From Astrobacterium formosum (GTDB lineage: Bacteria; Pseudomonadota; Alphaproteobacteria; Rhizobiales; Xanthobacteraceae): a stretch of DNA of 64,000 nucleotides. Shown piece by piece: positions 33,944-42,732 of this stretch. Below the pieces are notes generated by a model that made no database searches, was not told where the DNA came from, and worked only from the letters and a program-made list of their open reading frames with translations. The translations under genes and the position numbers were made by a program. The stretch is from positions 372,001 through 436,000 of the forward strand of contig JAVDCA010000001.1 in the NCBI GenBank assembly GCA_030848545.1, read 5' to 3'. Position 1 is the first letter of the stretch. Each line of letters begins with the position of its first letter.

Positions 33944-35695
33944 ATGACCGCTGACCGCTTCCACTTGGCCGCGCTGGCGCGGCCCATCGCCATCGTAATC
34001 GTCGCCACGACTGCTCTTGCGGGCCCGCCGTCGCAGGCTGCTTCGATCGCGCCGGTCGCGGCCGAAAACGGCATGGTGGTCACCGCCCAGCATCTCGCCA
34101 CCAGGATCGGCGTCGACGTGCTGCGCCGCGGCGGCAATGCCGTCGATGCCGCGGTCGCGGTCGGCTACGCGCTCGCCGTCGTCTACCCGGCCGCCGGCAA
34201 TCTCGGCGGCGGCGGTTTCATGACCCTGCAGCTCGCCGACGGCCGCAAGACCTTCATCGACTTCCGCGAGAAGGCGCCGCTCGCCGCCACGGCCGACATG
34301 TATCTCGACAAGAGCGGCAACGTGGTCAAGGACGCCAGCACCCTCGGCCATCTGGCGGTGGGCGTGCCCGGCACCGTCGCGGGGCTGGAATACGCGCGCA
34401 TCAAATACGGCACCATGAAGCGCGCGCCGCTGATCGATCCGGCGATCCGCATCGCCCGGCGCGGCTTTGTGCTCGAGCAGGGCGACGTCGACCTGCTGCG
34501 CACCGCGACCGCGGCCTTCGCCAAGGATGCGGCGACGGCGGCTATTTATCTCAAGAAGAACGGCGAGCCTTACGCGGTCGGCGACCGCCTCGTCGTCAAG
34601 GACCTCGCCCGCACCCTGAAGGCGATCCGCGACCACGGCGCCGACGGCTTCTACAAGGGGCCGGTGGCGGCCGCGATCGTCAAGTCGAGCAAGGCCGGTG
34701 GCGGCATCATCACCCAGGCCGATCTCGACCAGTACAAGCCGCGCGAACTCGCCCCCATCGAGTGCGATTATCGCGGCTATCACGTCGTCTCGGCGCCGCC
34801 GCCGAGCTCCGGCGGCGTGGTGATCTGCGAGATGCTCAATGTCCTCGACGGTTATCCGCTCAAGGACTGGGGTTTCCGCTCCGAAAAGGCCGTGCACGTG
34901 CAGATCGAAGCCATGCGCCACGCCTATCTGGATCGCAACAGCTATCTGGGCGACCCGGACTTCGTGAAGAACCCGATCGACCGCCTGACCGACAAGGCCT
35001 ATGCGGCGAAGATCCGCGACGTCATCGCGCCCGACAAGGCCGGCGTCTCGGCCGAACTCAAGCCCGGCGTGCCGCCCCACGAAGGCATGAACACGACGCA
35101 CTACTCGATCGCCGATCGTTTCGGCAACGCCGTCGGGGTGACCTACACGCTCAACGACTGGTTCGGCGCCAAGGTGACGGCCGCCGGCACCGGCGTGCTC
35201 CTGAACAACGAGATGGACGACTTCACCGTCAAGCCGGGCGTGCCCAATCTCTATGGGCTCGTCCAGGGCGAGGCCAATGCGATCGCGCCGGGCAAGCGGC
35301 CGCTGTCGTCCATGAGCCCGACCATCATCAGCAAGGACGGCAAGCCCGTCATGGTGGTGGGCACGCCGGGCGGCAGCCGCATCATCACCGCGGTGCTGCA
35401 CACGGTGATCAACGTCATCGACTACGGCATGACCGTCCAGGAGGCCGTCGACGCGCCGCGCTTCCACCAGCAGTGGCTGCCCGACCTGACCAATGTGGAT
35501 CGCTTCGCGCTGTCGCCCGACACCCAGGCGCTGCTCGCCGCCAAGGGCCACAAGTTCGGCCCGCCGCAGCCGGCCAACCACGTCATCGCCATCCTGATCG
35601 GCGCGCCGGCACTGGGCGGCAAGCCGGTCGGGTCGAACCGCTTCTACGGGGCGAACGATCCGCGTCGCAACACCGGGCTCGCGGCAGGGTATTGA
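33944..35695 (+). CDS. ggt: gamma-glutamyltranspeptidase
   Basis: This 583-residue N-terminal nucleophile hydrolase cleaves the gamma-glutamyl bond of glutathione and related compounds in the periplasm. It has a signal peptide ending near SQAAS, the VDAAVAVGYALAVVYPAAGN block and GNLGGGGFM. The autocleavage site is in GMNTTHYSIAD, where the second Thr becomes the nucleophile of the small subunit. PLSSMSPTII and GTPGGSRIITAVLHTVINVI complete the active site. The second ATG of ATGATG (33944) is at best distance from GGAGG. It is monocistronic and may feed sulfur from glutathione. Confidence 0.94.
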   Translation: MTADRFHLAALARPIAIVIVATTALAGPPSQAASIAPVAAENGMVVTAQHLATRIGVDVLRRGGNAVDAAVAVGYALAVVYPAAGNLGGGGFMTLQLADGRKTFIDFREKAPLAATADMYLDKSGNVVKDASTLGHLAVGVPGTVAGLEYARIKYGTMKRAPLIDPAIRIARRGFVLEQGDVDLLRTATAAFAKDAATAAIYLKKNGEPYAVGDRLVVKDLARTLKAIRDHGADGFYKGPVAAAIVKSSKAGGGIITQADLDQYKPRELAPIECDYRGYHVVSAPPPSSGGVVICEMLNVLDGYPLKDWGFRSEKAVHVQIEAMRHAYLDRNSYLGDPDFVKNPIDRLTDKAYAAKIRDVIAPDKAGVSAELKPGVPPHEGMNTTHYSIADRFGNAVGVTYTLNDWFGAKVTAAGTGVLLNNEMDDFTVKPGVPNLYGLVQGEANAIAPGKRPLSSMSPTIISKDGKPVMVVGTPGGSRIITAVLHTVINVIDYGMTVQEAVDAPRFHQQWLPDLTNVDRFALSPDTQALLAAKGHKFGPPQPANHVIAILIGAPALGGKPVGSNRFYGANDPRRNTGLAAGY

Positions 35696-36038
35696 GGAGG
35701 GGCGGGGATTACGGAATTCCGGCGACCTTACCCATTATCCCATTTCCTGGCCGGGGCGCGGGTCGGCTTGCGTCCCGGCTTTTGCGGCCGTAGCCGGCGC
35801 CGCCAGTGTTTCGAGCCGCGCCAGCACGGCTGCTTCGGGTTCGAATTTCGGTGACCAAGAATTTCGGTGCCAGTGCACTCCATTTAATTGGTTGCAGTAC
35901 AACTCGGATTAATCCCGGGGACAACGTCAACCGAAATACAATTCATGACGCATGCCGGGTTCGTATTGGTAGGCGATGGGATCGCTATCCTCGAGCAGTC
36001 GCTTGGTCATCAATGTCAGCGAATTGTAGAGCCATTTT
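35696..36038. other. intergenic stretch downstream of ggt
   Basis: No intact gene is visible. The right part (35927-36062) carries what looks like a C-terminal protein remnant on the reverse strand. The rest shows no repeat, tRNA or terminator that I can recognise. Confidence 0.4.
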
Positions 36039-36062
36039 CTATCCGGCTGCTCGGCGCAGAAG
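35927..36062 (-). pseudogene. possible C-terminal remnant of unknown gene
   Basis: One reverse frame reads SLYFCAEQPDRKWLYNSLTL then MTKRLLEDSDPIAYQYEPGM and RHELYFG, followed by a stop at 35927. Codon choice is GC-ending and amino-acid composition looks natural, unlike chance frames nearby. It overlaps the last codons of the CPBP gene in another frame and has no start. I do not recognise the family. It is probably a leftover that the CPBP-containing patch displaced. Confidence 0.35.
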
Positions 36063-36782
36063 TATAAGGACGAGGATACCCACCAAGTTATAGAGCGCGT
36101 GTACGATGATGGCCGCCCTGATCCCGCAGAAGTGCCGCGTGAGACCGAGAAGAACTGCGACCGGCAGAAGCATTCCCAAGAGCAAAATCCCTCGTTCGAT
36201 ATGCGCTAGTAGCCAAAAGCCGCCCGTCAACAACGACGTGGGAAAGGCACGCCAATGTTGTCGCAGTCCCTTCCAGAGCCAGCCCCTGTAAAAGAGTTCT
36301 TCTGCCAAGGGAGCGAGGGTCACCGCCCCAATGGCGAATCCCGCCAGTGTCCAAGAACTTTCGTTACGCCAAGCTGCGAACGATTGCGGCAGCGCGGCAT
36401 TCCAAAAGAATGATGCGAAGAAGGCCCACATAGTCGCCAAAAGCGTGAGCACGCAGAGAAGCCACCGTCGTGTTATCGGTCCATCGTCAACACCGATCCG
36501 ACGATTGCCATGCCCAAGAATCGCGGTTTGCCTTTTGACAGCGATTAGGAGGATGCCGGTCGCTAGAAGCATTTGGATCGTAAATGCTAATGGAGGGCTC
36601 AAAGATGCATTCTGGACCCTTAAGAAGCCATTCACAAAGCCAACTAAGAAGCCGCTAGCAAATCCCGCTAAGACACACCAGCCAACCGCGATAAATATCA
36701 ATCGCCGAGCAGTTTCAGATTGTGCGATCGTTTCGGCCCGTTGCTCAGAAACTGCCGACGGATTCGATTGCTGAATCGCCAT
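36039..36782 (-). CDS. CPBP-family intramembrane glutamic protease
   Basis: This 247-residue membrane protein has about seven hydrophobic segments and the three CPBP (Abi/Rce1-like) motifs: EE161-162 with R166 in LAEELFYRG, H194 in GFWLLAH, and H228/N232 in VHALYN. Relatives are Rce1-type CAAX proteases or bacteriocin self-immunity proteins; the bacterial role is rarely known. The DNA is less GC-rich than neighbouring housekeeping genes, which hints at acquisition together with the next gene. No bacteriocin gene is visible beside it. Confidence 0.85.
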   Translation of the reverse strand: MAIQQSNPSAVSEQRAETIAQSETARRLIFIAVGWCVLAGFASGFLVGFVNGFLRVQNASLSPPLAFTIQMLLATGILLIAVKRQTAILGHGNRRIGVDDGPITRRWLLCVLTLLATMWAFFASFFWNAALPQSFAAWRNESSWTLAGFAIGAVTLAPLAEELFYRGWLWKGLRQHWRAFPTSLLTGGFWLLAHIERGILLLGMLLPVAVLLGLTRHFCGIRAAIIVHALYNLVGILVLILLRRAAG

Positions 36783-37120
36783 AATAAGACTGTCCGACGT
36801 GCGCCGCAGGTAAGCTTATCCATGCACCGCAGAAGCGAGAACGTAGCAGGACTACCTATCCCGACGATTCGCGACTATGGCCTATTCGAGAAGAGATCAA
36901 CCATGCTGCCGATTGCCAGCGTTCGACCCGGTCGGCTGAACGAGGCCTATTGCTGTTCTTATTAGACTTGGCAACCGATAGGGATCATGGGCTTCCTTCG
37001 CCGCTTTGGCTTCCAGGGCGGCTCTCCCACCAATATCGAAATCACATAAAATATACGTATTTGCGGTGCGCTGGAATTGGAAAAATTGACAATCTCCGAA
37101 TTCTGACACAGTGTACCCGA
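36783..37120. other. AT-richer stretch between CPBP and membrane protein genes
   Basis: This region presumably holds the divergent promoters of its two flanking genes. A reverse frame at 36897-37193 is open for 98 codons and a forward frame continues the downstream gene leftward to 36950; neither has a ribosome site or family likeness, so neither is annotated. Confidence 0.4.
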
Positions 37121-37777
37121 ATGCCATGGAGGCTCGGCCAAGACCCTGTTCTGGAGATATTGGAAAAAGCCTGGGATTCGACATTTGATTCATCCGGGCG
37201 AAATGGCGTGCGCATATTCAGAGCTTCCCGTCTGCACCTGCTAATCGCCTCAGTAAGTGGCATTTTGGTTGGGTTGCCATTTGCGTTCATAATATCCTTA
37301 CTCGTGCCTTGGGAGCTAATAGGAGAATTTGACGCAATTAAGAAGGTGCACGAGGTGGTGGCCCCCGGAATTTGGCGCCTTAGCTATGAATATAGACCTC
37401 GAAGTATGCCAAATCTGCCACTTAAGCGCTTCCTTGTCGGCTGTTCTAGTCTTCTAGGGCTGCTAGTTATATTAAACTTTGCTATTCTATTTACGAGGCA
37501 AATGCGGCGGAATGCGCTTTTAGTTTGCCTATCTTATGGGTGGCTAAGAATATTGCGTTTCCTGGCCGCCAGTAGCGCCATATTTGTGGCGACCTGGTAT
37601 ATGCTGTTTGCGGACTTAAAATATATTACATACGTATATAAATACGCGGCAATAGGATTTTTAAGTATTATATTGACTGTTATATCAATAGCTCTGTTTG
37701 CGGCTATACTATTTGGCCGTACTCTGGCAATTGCAGCCGTGGCATTGATGCGGTGTCTAGAAGTGAAAATGAGGTAA
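37121..37777 (+). CDS. hypothetical membrane protein, AT-rich, start uncertain
   Basis: From the ATG at 37121 this is a 218-residue protein with four hydrophobic stretches: about 38-62, 105-124, 147-164 and 173-210. I do not recognise it. The DNA is strongly AT-rich for this genome (for example 37620-37720), a sign of transfer. No ribosome site clearly precedes the ATG, and the frame is open further upstream to 36950, so the N-terminus is uncertain. It is divergent from the CPBP protease gene. Confidence 0.5.
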   Translation: MPWRLGQDPVLEILEKAWDSTFDSSGRNGVRIFRASRLHLLIASVSGILVGLPFAFIISLLVPWELIGEFDAIKKVHEVVAPGIWRLSYEYRPRSMPNLPLKRFLVGCSSLLGLLVILNFAILFTRQMRRNALLVCLSYGWLRILRFLAASSAIFVATWYMLFADLKYITYVYKYAAIGFLSIILTVISIALFAAILFGRTLAIAAVALMRCLEVKMR

Positions 37778-37971
37778 ATCGTTTTATTTATTTAACTCGG
37801 CTCGACTGTCCTGTTTGCACGGAGTTACGGGAGTTACGATGATAGTGCACTAAACTCCGACCGATGCCGGATTGTCGTCGACCATGGTTACCTCACAGGA
37901 CGGATCGCGCCGAGGTGCCGGGTCTCGCGCTGGCGCGTGACCGGCAGCCGGGATGTGCTACCATCAACGCC

Positions 37972-38196
37972 ATGGTGAAGACCCTGAAGACCGCCTTCGA
38001 CGAAATCGCCACCTTGCCGGACGCCGATCAGGAGGAGATCGCCCGGCAGCTCCTGGCGTATGTCGACAAGGTCCGCCGGCTGCGCGTCGATCTGCAGGAT
38101 GGCATTGCGGCGCTCGATCGCGGCGACTTCGACGAGATCGCGGACGAAGATCTGGACGCGCGGCTCGACGACCTCGTCGCGCCGGCGCGTCGCTGA
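37972..38196 (+). CDS. antitoxin-like small protein, copy 1
   Basis: This 74-residue acidic protein, MVKTLKTAFDEIATLPDADQ then [20 protein letters not shown], resembles short addiction-module antitoxins that precede ParE/RelE toxins in alphaproteobacteria. No toxin gene follows; instead a paralogue starts 102 bases downstream. The ATG is chosen because the two copies align from this Met. The upstream sequence GGATGTGYTA is also shared by the two copies, indicating a duplication that included the leader. Confidence 0.65.
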   Translation: MVKTLKTAFDEIATLPDADQEEIARQLLAYVDKVRRLRVDLQDGIAALDRGDFDEIADEDLDARLDDLVAPARR

Positions 38197-38297
38197 GCGG
38201 ACGCGGCCCAGTATCGCCTATATTGAGCAGCATGATCGGCGGTTTGTGTCCAGTCGCGCCCTCGGACAGCCTGCAGGGATGTGTTAGCATTCCGTCC

Positions 38298-38543
38298 ATG
38301 GTGAACACACTCAAGAACGCCATCGACGAGATCGCCACGTTGTCGGAAGCCGATCAGGAAGAGATCGCGCGGCAGCTTTTGACGCATGTCGCAAAAATCC
38401 GCCGATTGCGCGCCGATTTGCAGGCCGGTGTCGATTCGCTCGACGCCGGTTGCGGCCGCCAGCTCGATATCGATGAAGTGATCGCGCGAGCCCGCCACCG
38501 TGGCGGGCGATCAGCGGCTTCTCAATCCTTCACCTTCACATAG
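38298..38543 (+). CDS. antitoxin-like small protein, copy 2
   Basis: This 81-residue paralogue, [20 protein letters not shown] then [20 protein letters not shown], aligns with copy 1 over about 45 residues. Its C-terminal part diverges and runs 22 bases into the 3' end of phaC on the other strand, giving the odd tail SQSFTFT. The end may therefore be eroded. No toxin is adjacent. Both copies may be orphan antitoxins. Confidence 0.6.
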   Translation: MVNTLKNAIDEIATLSEADQEEIARQLLTHVAKIRRLRADLQAGVDSLDAGCGRQLDIDEVIARARHRGGRSAASQSFTFT

Positions 38544-40693
38544 CTCCCCGGCGCGTCCTCGATCGGTGGATAGGCCTCGCCCCCCGGCGCCCGCGCCTCG
38601 ACCTCGGCGCCATCCTGTGCCCGCAGCCACGAAACCCAATGCGGCCACCATGAGCCCGGGTGCTCGCTCGCCCGCGCGACCCATTCCTCGACGCTTTCGC
38701 CCGCCTTCGGCCGCTCGCCGGTCCAGTGCTGGTACTTCTGCTTTCCCGGCGGGTTGACGACGCCGGCGATGTGGCCAGAGCCGGCAAGGACGAAAGTGAG
38801 ATCGCCGCCGAAGAAGGTCGAGCCGAGCAGCACCGATTTCGCCGGCGCGATGTGGTCCTCGCGGGTGGCGAGTTCGTAGATCGGCACCTTGATCCTGCTG
38901 AGATCGATGCGGACGCCGCCGACCTCCATGTCGCCACGGGTCAGGCGGTTCTCGATATAGCAGGCGCGCAGATAATAGGCGTGGTTTGCGGCCGGCAGGC
39001 GGGTCGAGTCGGAATTCCAATAGAGGAGATCGAACGGGAAGGGGGCCTTGCCTTTCAGATAGTTGTTGATCACGTAGGGCCAGATCAGGTCGTTGGAGCG
39101 CATCAGGTTGAACACCGCGGCCATCTTGGAGCCTTCCAGATAGCCCTTTTCGTTCATGTCCTTTTCGAGCGCCGCGAGCTGCTCCTCGTCGACGAACACC
39201 TGCAGGTCGCCCGCATGGGTAAAGTCAGTCTGGGCGGTGAAGAAGGTCGCGGATTTGACCGGCTCCTCTCCCTTGGCGGCCAGATAGGCGAGGGCGACGG
39301 CGAGCAGCGTGCCGCCGACGCAGTAGCCGATCACATGGGGCTGCGGCTCGCCGGTGATGGCGCGGGTGACGTCGACCGCCTTGATGATGCCGTCGCGCAT
39401 GTAGTCGCAAAAGGTCTTGTCGGCGAGTTTTGCGTCGGGATTGACCCAGGAGACCACGAACACCGTCAGGCCTTGCGCCACCGCCCAGCGGATGAAGGAT
39501 TTTTCCGCCGTCAGGTCGAGGACGTAATACTTGTTGATCCACGGCGGCACCATGACGACCGGGATCTTGAGGACTTTTTCGGTCGTCGGCGCGTACTGGA
39601 TCAGTTCGAAGATCTCGTTCCGGAACACGACCTTGCCGGGCGTCACCGCGAGATTGCGGCCGACCTCGAACATGGAGGAGTCCGACTGGCGGATGCGCAA
39701 GTTTCCGTGGCCGGCCTCGATGTCCTCGGTGAGCATCTTCATGCCGCGCACCAGGTTCTCGGCATTGCTGGCCAGCGTCTCGCGCAGCAATTCCGGATTG
39801 GTGAGGACGAAGTTCGACGGCGCCACCGCATTGGCGAACTGGCGCATGTAGAACTCGGCCTTGTGCTTTACGCGCGGCTCCAGGCCCTCCGCCTCGTCGA
39901 CGAGGCGCGTCGCCCAGTCGGTGGAGAGGAGATAGGCCTGCTTGAGGAAGTCGAAGAACTGGTTCGAGGTCCATTCCGGATCGGCGAAACGCTTGTCGGA
40001 CGCCGTCGGGGTCGCGACCGGTGGGGCGTCCTCGCCGGCGAGGCGGTGCACGGCGCTGGCCCATAGATCCAGATAGGACTTGCCGAGCCGCGTCTGCATC
40101 TCGACCGTGCGCTGGGGATCGGAGAGCCAGTATTCGGCCACGTGGCCGAAGGTCTTGACCAGGTCGGTGACGCTTTCGGCGGTCGTATCCTTGATCCGGC
40201 CGTCCTCGCGCGGCTTCATGTAGGCGGCAAGCGCCTTGCCGCCTTCCTCGACCGCGCGGGCGATGTTTTTCGAGAACGCCTCGATGTCGATCGCCATCTG
40301 GGCGGCGCCGGCCGAAGGGCCGGCCTCCGCGCCGCTCCCGGCCGCCGGTCCGGCGGCGGTCTTGTGCGGCCGCTCGGGCACGGCTTCGCCGGCCGGCCCG
40401 CGGGCGAGGACCGGTTGCGGCGGCGCGGCGGAACCGGTCGCGGTGCCGGCGCGCAGCGTCTCCATATGGGCGGTCGCGGTGATGTCGTCCCGGGGCCGGG
40501 CCGGGTCCGCGGCCGGGATGTCGGCGATGGTCGTCGGCGCCTGCCGGGGGGGCGGGCCGGCGGCTCCGGCCTTCATGCCCGCTTTCTTGCCCGCTTTGCG
40601 AGACGTTCCCTTGGCGGCACGCGGTTGCGACGTCCCTTCGGGGCTCTCGGGGGGCGACCTGTTCGGCTTGGCGACGGGCGGGTTGTCCGACAT
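38522..40693 (-). CDS. phaC: class I polyhydroxyalkanoate synthase
   Basis: This 723-residue enzyme polymerises (R)-3-hydroxyacyl-CoA into storage polyester on granules. The catalytic core starts at about 132: [20 protein letters not shown], the lipase-like box GYCVGG with nucleophile C458, an Asp-bearing TREDHIAP segment, and the His in [14 protein letters not shown]. An Ala/Pro/Lys-rich N-terminal extension of about 130 residues ([17 protein letters not shown]) makes it longer than the usual 570-620. No phaA, phaB or phaR is next to it. Confidence 0.95.
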   Translation of the reverse strand: MSDNPPVAKPNRSPPESPEGTSQPRAAKGTSRKAGKKAGMKAGAAGPPPRQAPTTIADIPAADPARPRDDITATAHMETLRAGTATGSAAPPQPVLARGPAGEAVPERPHKTAAGPAAGSGAEAGPSAGAAQMAIDIEAFSKNIARAVEEGGKALAAYMKPREDGRIKDTTAESVTDLVKTFGHVAEYWLSDPQRTVEMQTRLGKSYLDLWASAVHRLAGEDAPPVATPTASDKRFADPEWTSNQFFDFLKQAYLLSTDWATRLVDEAEGLEPRVKHKAEFYMRQFANAVAPSNFVLTNPELLRETLASNAENLVRGMKMLTEDIEAGHGNLRIRQSDSSMFEVGRNLAVTPGKVVFRNEIFELIQYAPTTEKVLKIPVVMVPPWINKYYVLDLTAEKSFIRWAVAQGLTVFVVSWVNPDAKLADKTFCDYMRDGIIKAVDVTRAITGEPQPHVIGYCVGGTLLAVALAYLAAKGEEPVKSATFFTAQTDFTHAGDLQVFVDEEQLAALEKDMNEKGYLEGSKMAAVFNLMRSNDLIWPYVINNYLKGKAPFPFDLLYWNSDSTRLPAANHAYYLRACYIENRLTRGDMEVGGVRIDLSRIKVPIYELATREDHIAPAKSVLLGSTFFGGDLTFVLAGSGHIAGVVNPPGKQKYQHWTGERPKAGESVEEWVARASEHPGSWWPHWVSWLRAQDGAEVEARAPGGEAYPPIEDAPGSYVKVKD

Positions 40694-40924
40694 CGGCAGG
40701 GCGATCTCCTCGAGAAAGTCTTTTTTGGACGCCGGCTCGAGCCCCTTGGCCTGAAATAGCCGGTGTAAAGGAAGGCGTTAACCGGTCCGATTCTACGATT
40801 CTAGAAGCCATCCATGTCCTTGTTTGGACATATTAGCTCTTTACCGGCAATGCGCTCCATTGCATGTCATGGCACAAGTGGTGTCGCGATGGTGCAAGCG
40901 CGTGATGGCGTAACGGGTTTTTGA

Positions 40925-41248
40925 ATGCGCACGGGGACTTGTCTGCAGCCTCATCGTCCGCCGCGCCGGGCCGCCTTCGCGCGTGCCGCCGCGGGCTTGA
41001 TGCTGCTCGGTTTTCTGTCCGCCTGCGCCTCCACCTTTGGCGAACTGCCGGCTGCAGTCGGCGGCTTGCCCGAAGGCACGCCGGAACGTTCGGCGTCGCC
41101 GGTCGCCTATCCGGCCGTCCACGACATGCCGCCCCAGCGCGACGGCGTGGTCCTGACCGCGGCCGAGCAGCAGAAGGCCGCCGCCGAACTCGCCGCCGCC
41201 CGCGAGGCGCAGGACAAGCGCGCCGCGGCTGCCGCGCGCGATCAGTAG
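40925..41248 (+). CDS. small lipoprotein
   Basis: This 107-residue protein has a basic N-terminus, a hydrophobic stretch AAAGLMLLGFLSAC and a lipobox with C34 (LSAC), so it should be lipidated and anchored in the envelope. The mature part is Ala/Glu/Gln-rich with a helical tail (TAAEQQKAAAELAAAREAQD). It lies between phaC and the aminotransferase gene. The ribosome site is weak. Confidence 0.7.
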   Translation: MRTGTCLQPHRPPRRAAFARAAAGLMLLGFLSACASTFGELPAAVGGLPEGTPERSASPVAYPAVHDMPPQRDGVVLTAAEQQKAAAELAAAREAQDKRAAAAARDQ

Positions 41249-41294
41249 GGCGTCCGGCCGGCCGAACGGACGCCCTGAAATGCCCCACCCAGAT

Positions 41295-41378
41295 CGGCCG
41301 GCCCACCGGCCACTTCGGCCGGCCTACCGGCCACTTCGGCCGGCCTACCGGCCACTTCGGCCGGCACACCGGCCGCAT
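41295..41378. repeat. 21-bp tandem repeat, four units
   Basis: The unit CGGCCGGCCTACCGGCCACTT occurs at 41295, 41316, 41337 and 41358; the second and third are identical, the first differs at one base and the last at several. Each unit is internally palindromic around CCGGC. It lies between the lipoprotein gene and the aminotransferase gene, about 100 bases before its start. Confidence 0.9.
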
Positions 41379-41475
41379 CGCCGCCACAAATCCTCTAACG
41401 GGGGCGGGGTGAGCCATGTTACAACCGCCCGCCTGAACGCCCGCGTCCGAATCGTCGCGGGAGGAGCTTGAGATC

Positions 41476-42693
41476 ATGGAAGAATTTCATCGCATCCGCC
41501 GCCTGCCGCCCTACGTGTTCGAGAGCGTCAACAAGGCCAAGGCAGCGGCGCGCAATGCGGGCGCCGACATCATCGATCTCGGCATGGGCAATCCCGATCT
41601 GCCGGCGCCGGCCCATGTGCTCGAAAAGCTCAAGGAGACCATCGGCAAGCCGCGCACCGACCGCTATTCGGCCTCGAAGGGCATAGCTGGCCTGCGCCGG
41701 GCTCAGGCCGGCTATTACGCGCGCCGTTTCAACATCAAGCTCAATCCCGACACCCAGATCGTGGCGACGCTGGGGTCCAAGGAAGGCTTCGCCAATGTGG
41801 CGGCGGCGATCACCGCCCCCGGCGACGTCATTCTGGCTCCCAATCCGAGCTATCCGATCCACGCCTTCGGGTTCCTGATGGCGGGCGGCGTCATCCGCTC
41901 GGTTCCTTCCGAGCCGGGGCCGAAATTCTTCGAGGCGCTCGAGCGTGCCTGCAAGCACTCGATCCCGCGGCCGCTGGCGCTGGTGATTTGCTACCCGTCG
42001 AACCCGACCGCCTATGTGGCGGACCTGGATTTCTACAAGGACGTGGTCGCCTTCGCTAAAAAGCACAGTCTCATCGTGTTGTCGGACCTCGCCTATGCGG
42101 AGGTCTATTTCGACGACAACCCGCCGCCGTCGCTCCTGCAGGTGCCCGGCGCCATGGATGTGGCGGTGGAATTCACCTCCATGTCCAAGACCTATTCCAT
42201 GCCGGGCTGGCGCATGGGTTTTGCGGTCGGCAACGAGCGCATCATCGGCGCATTGGGCCGCGTCAAATCCTATCTGGATTACGGCGCCTTCACGCCCATC
42301 CAGGTTGCCGCCACCGCCGCCCTCAACGGGCCCGACGACTGCATTGCCGAGATGCGCGAGATCTACAAGCGCCGGCGCGACGTCATGGTGGAGAGTTTTG
42401 GCCGGGCCGGCTGGGATATCCCGCCGCCGCGGGCATCCATGTTCGCCTGGGCGCCGCTGCCGGATCCGTTCCGCGACATGGGCAGCGTCGAATTCTCGAC
42501 TCTCCTGGTGGAGAATGCCGGCGTGGCGGTGGCGCCGGGAATCGGGTTCGGCGAGCACGGCGAGGGCTTCATCCGCATCGCGCTGGTGGAAAACGAACAG
42601 CGAATCCGTCAGGCGGCCCGTAACATCCGCCGGTTTCTTGAAACCGCGCCGGAAAAGTTGCACAACGTCGTCCCCCTCGCCAACCGGCGCTGA
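41476..42693 (+). CDS. PLP-dependent aminotransferase (AlaC/DapL-like)
   Basis: This 405-residue class I aminotransferase begins MEEFHRIRRLPPYVFESVNK and carries DIIDLGMGNPDLPAPAHV, TLGSKEGFANVAAAITAPGD, YPSNPTAYVAD and the PLP lysine region TSMSKTYSMPGWRMGF. It resembles the alanine/aspartate-type enzymes encoded directly before homoserine dehydrogenase in alphaproteobacteria. It follows GGGAGGAG at good spacing. The 39-base gap to hom suggests co-transcription and a role in the aspartate amino acid family. Confidence 0.92.
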   Translation: MEEFHRIRRLPPYVFESVNKAKAAARNAGADIIDLGMGNPDLPAPAHVLEKLKETIGKPRTDRYSASKGIAGLRRAQAGYYARRFNIKLNPDTQIVATLGSKEGFANVAAAITAPGDVILAPNPSYPIHAFGFLMAGGVIRSVPSEPGPKFFEALERACKHSIPRPLALVICYPSNPTAYVADLDFYKDVVAFAKKHSLIVLSDLAYAEVYFDDNPPPSLLQVPGAMDVAVEFTSMSKTYSMPGWRMGFAVGNERIIGALGRVKSYLDYGAFTPIQVAATAALNGPDDCIAEMREIYKRRRDVMVESFGRAGWDIPPPRASMFAWAPLPDPFRDMGSVEFSTLLVENAGVAVAPGIGFGEHGEGFIRIALVENEQRIRQAARNIRRFLETAPEKLHNVVPLANRR

Positions 42694-42732
42694 TTTTCTT
42701 CGGGCGCCACATTTCTCAATACGGGACGTTCC

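Noticed and set aside
36897-37193. 98-codon leftward frame overlapping the AT-rich membrane gene start
   Set aside because: Composition is somewhat protein-like, but there is no ribosome site and it overlaps the more credible rightward gene; left unresolved.
41295-41378. Possible short CRISPR array
   Set aside because: The units are contiguous 21-base tandem copies without unique spacers, and there are no cas genes.
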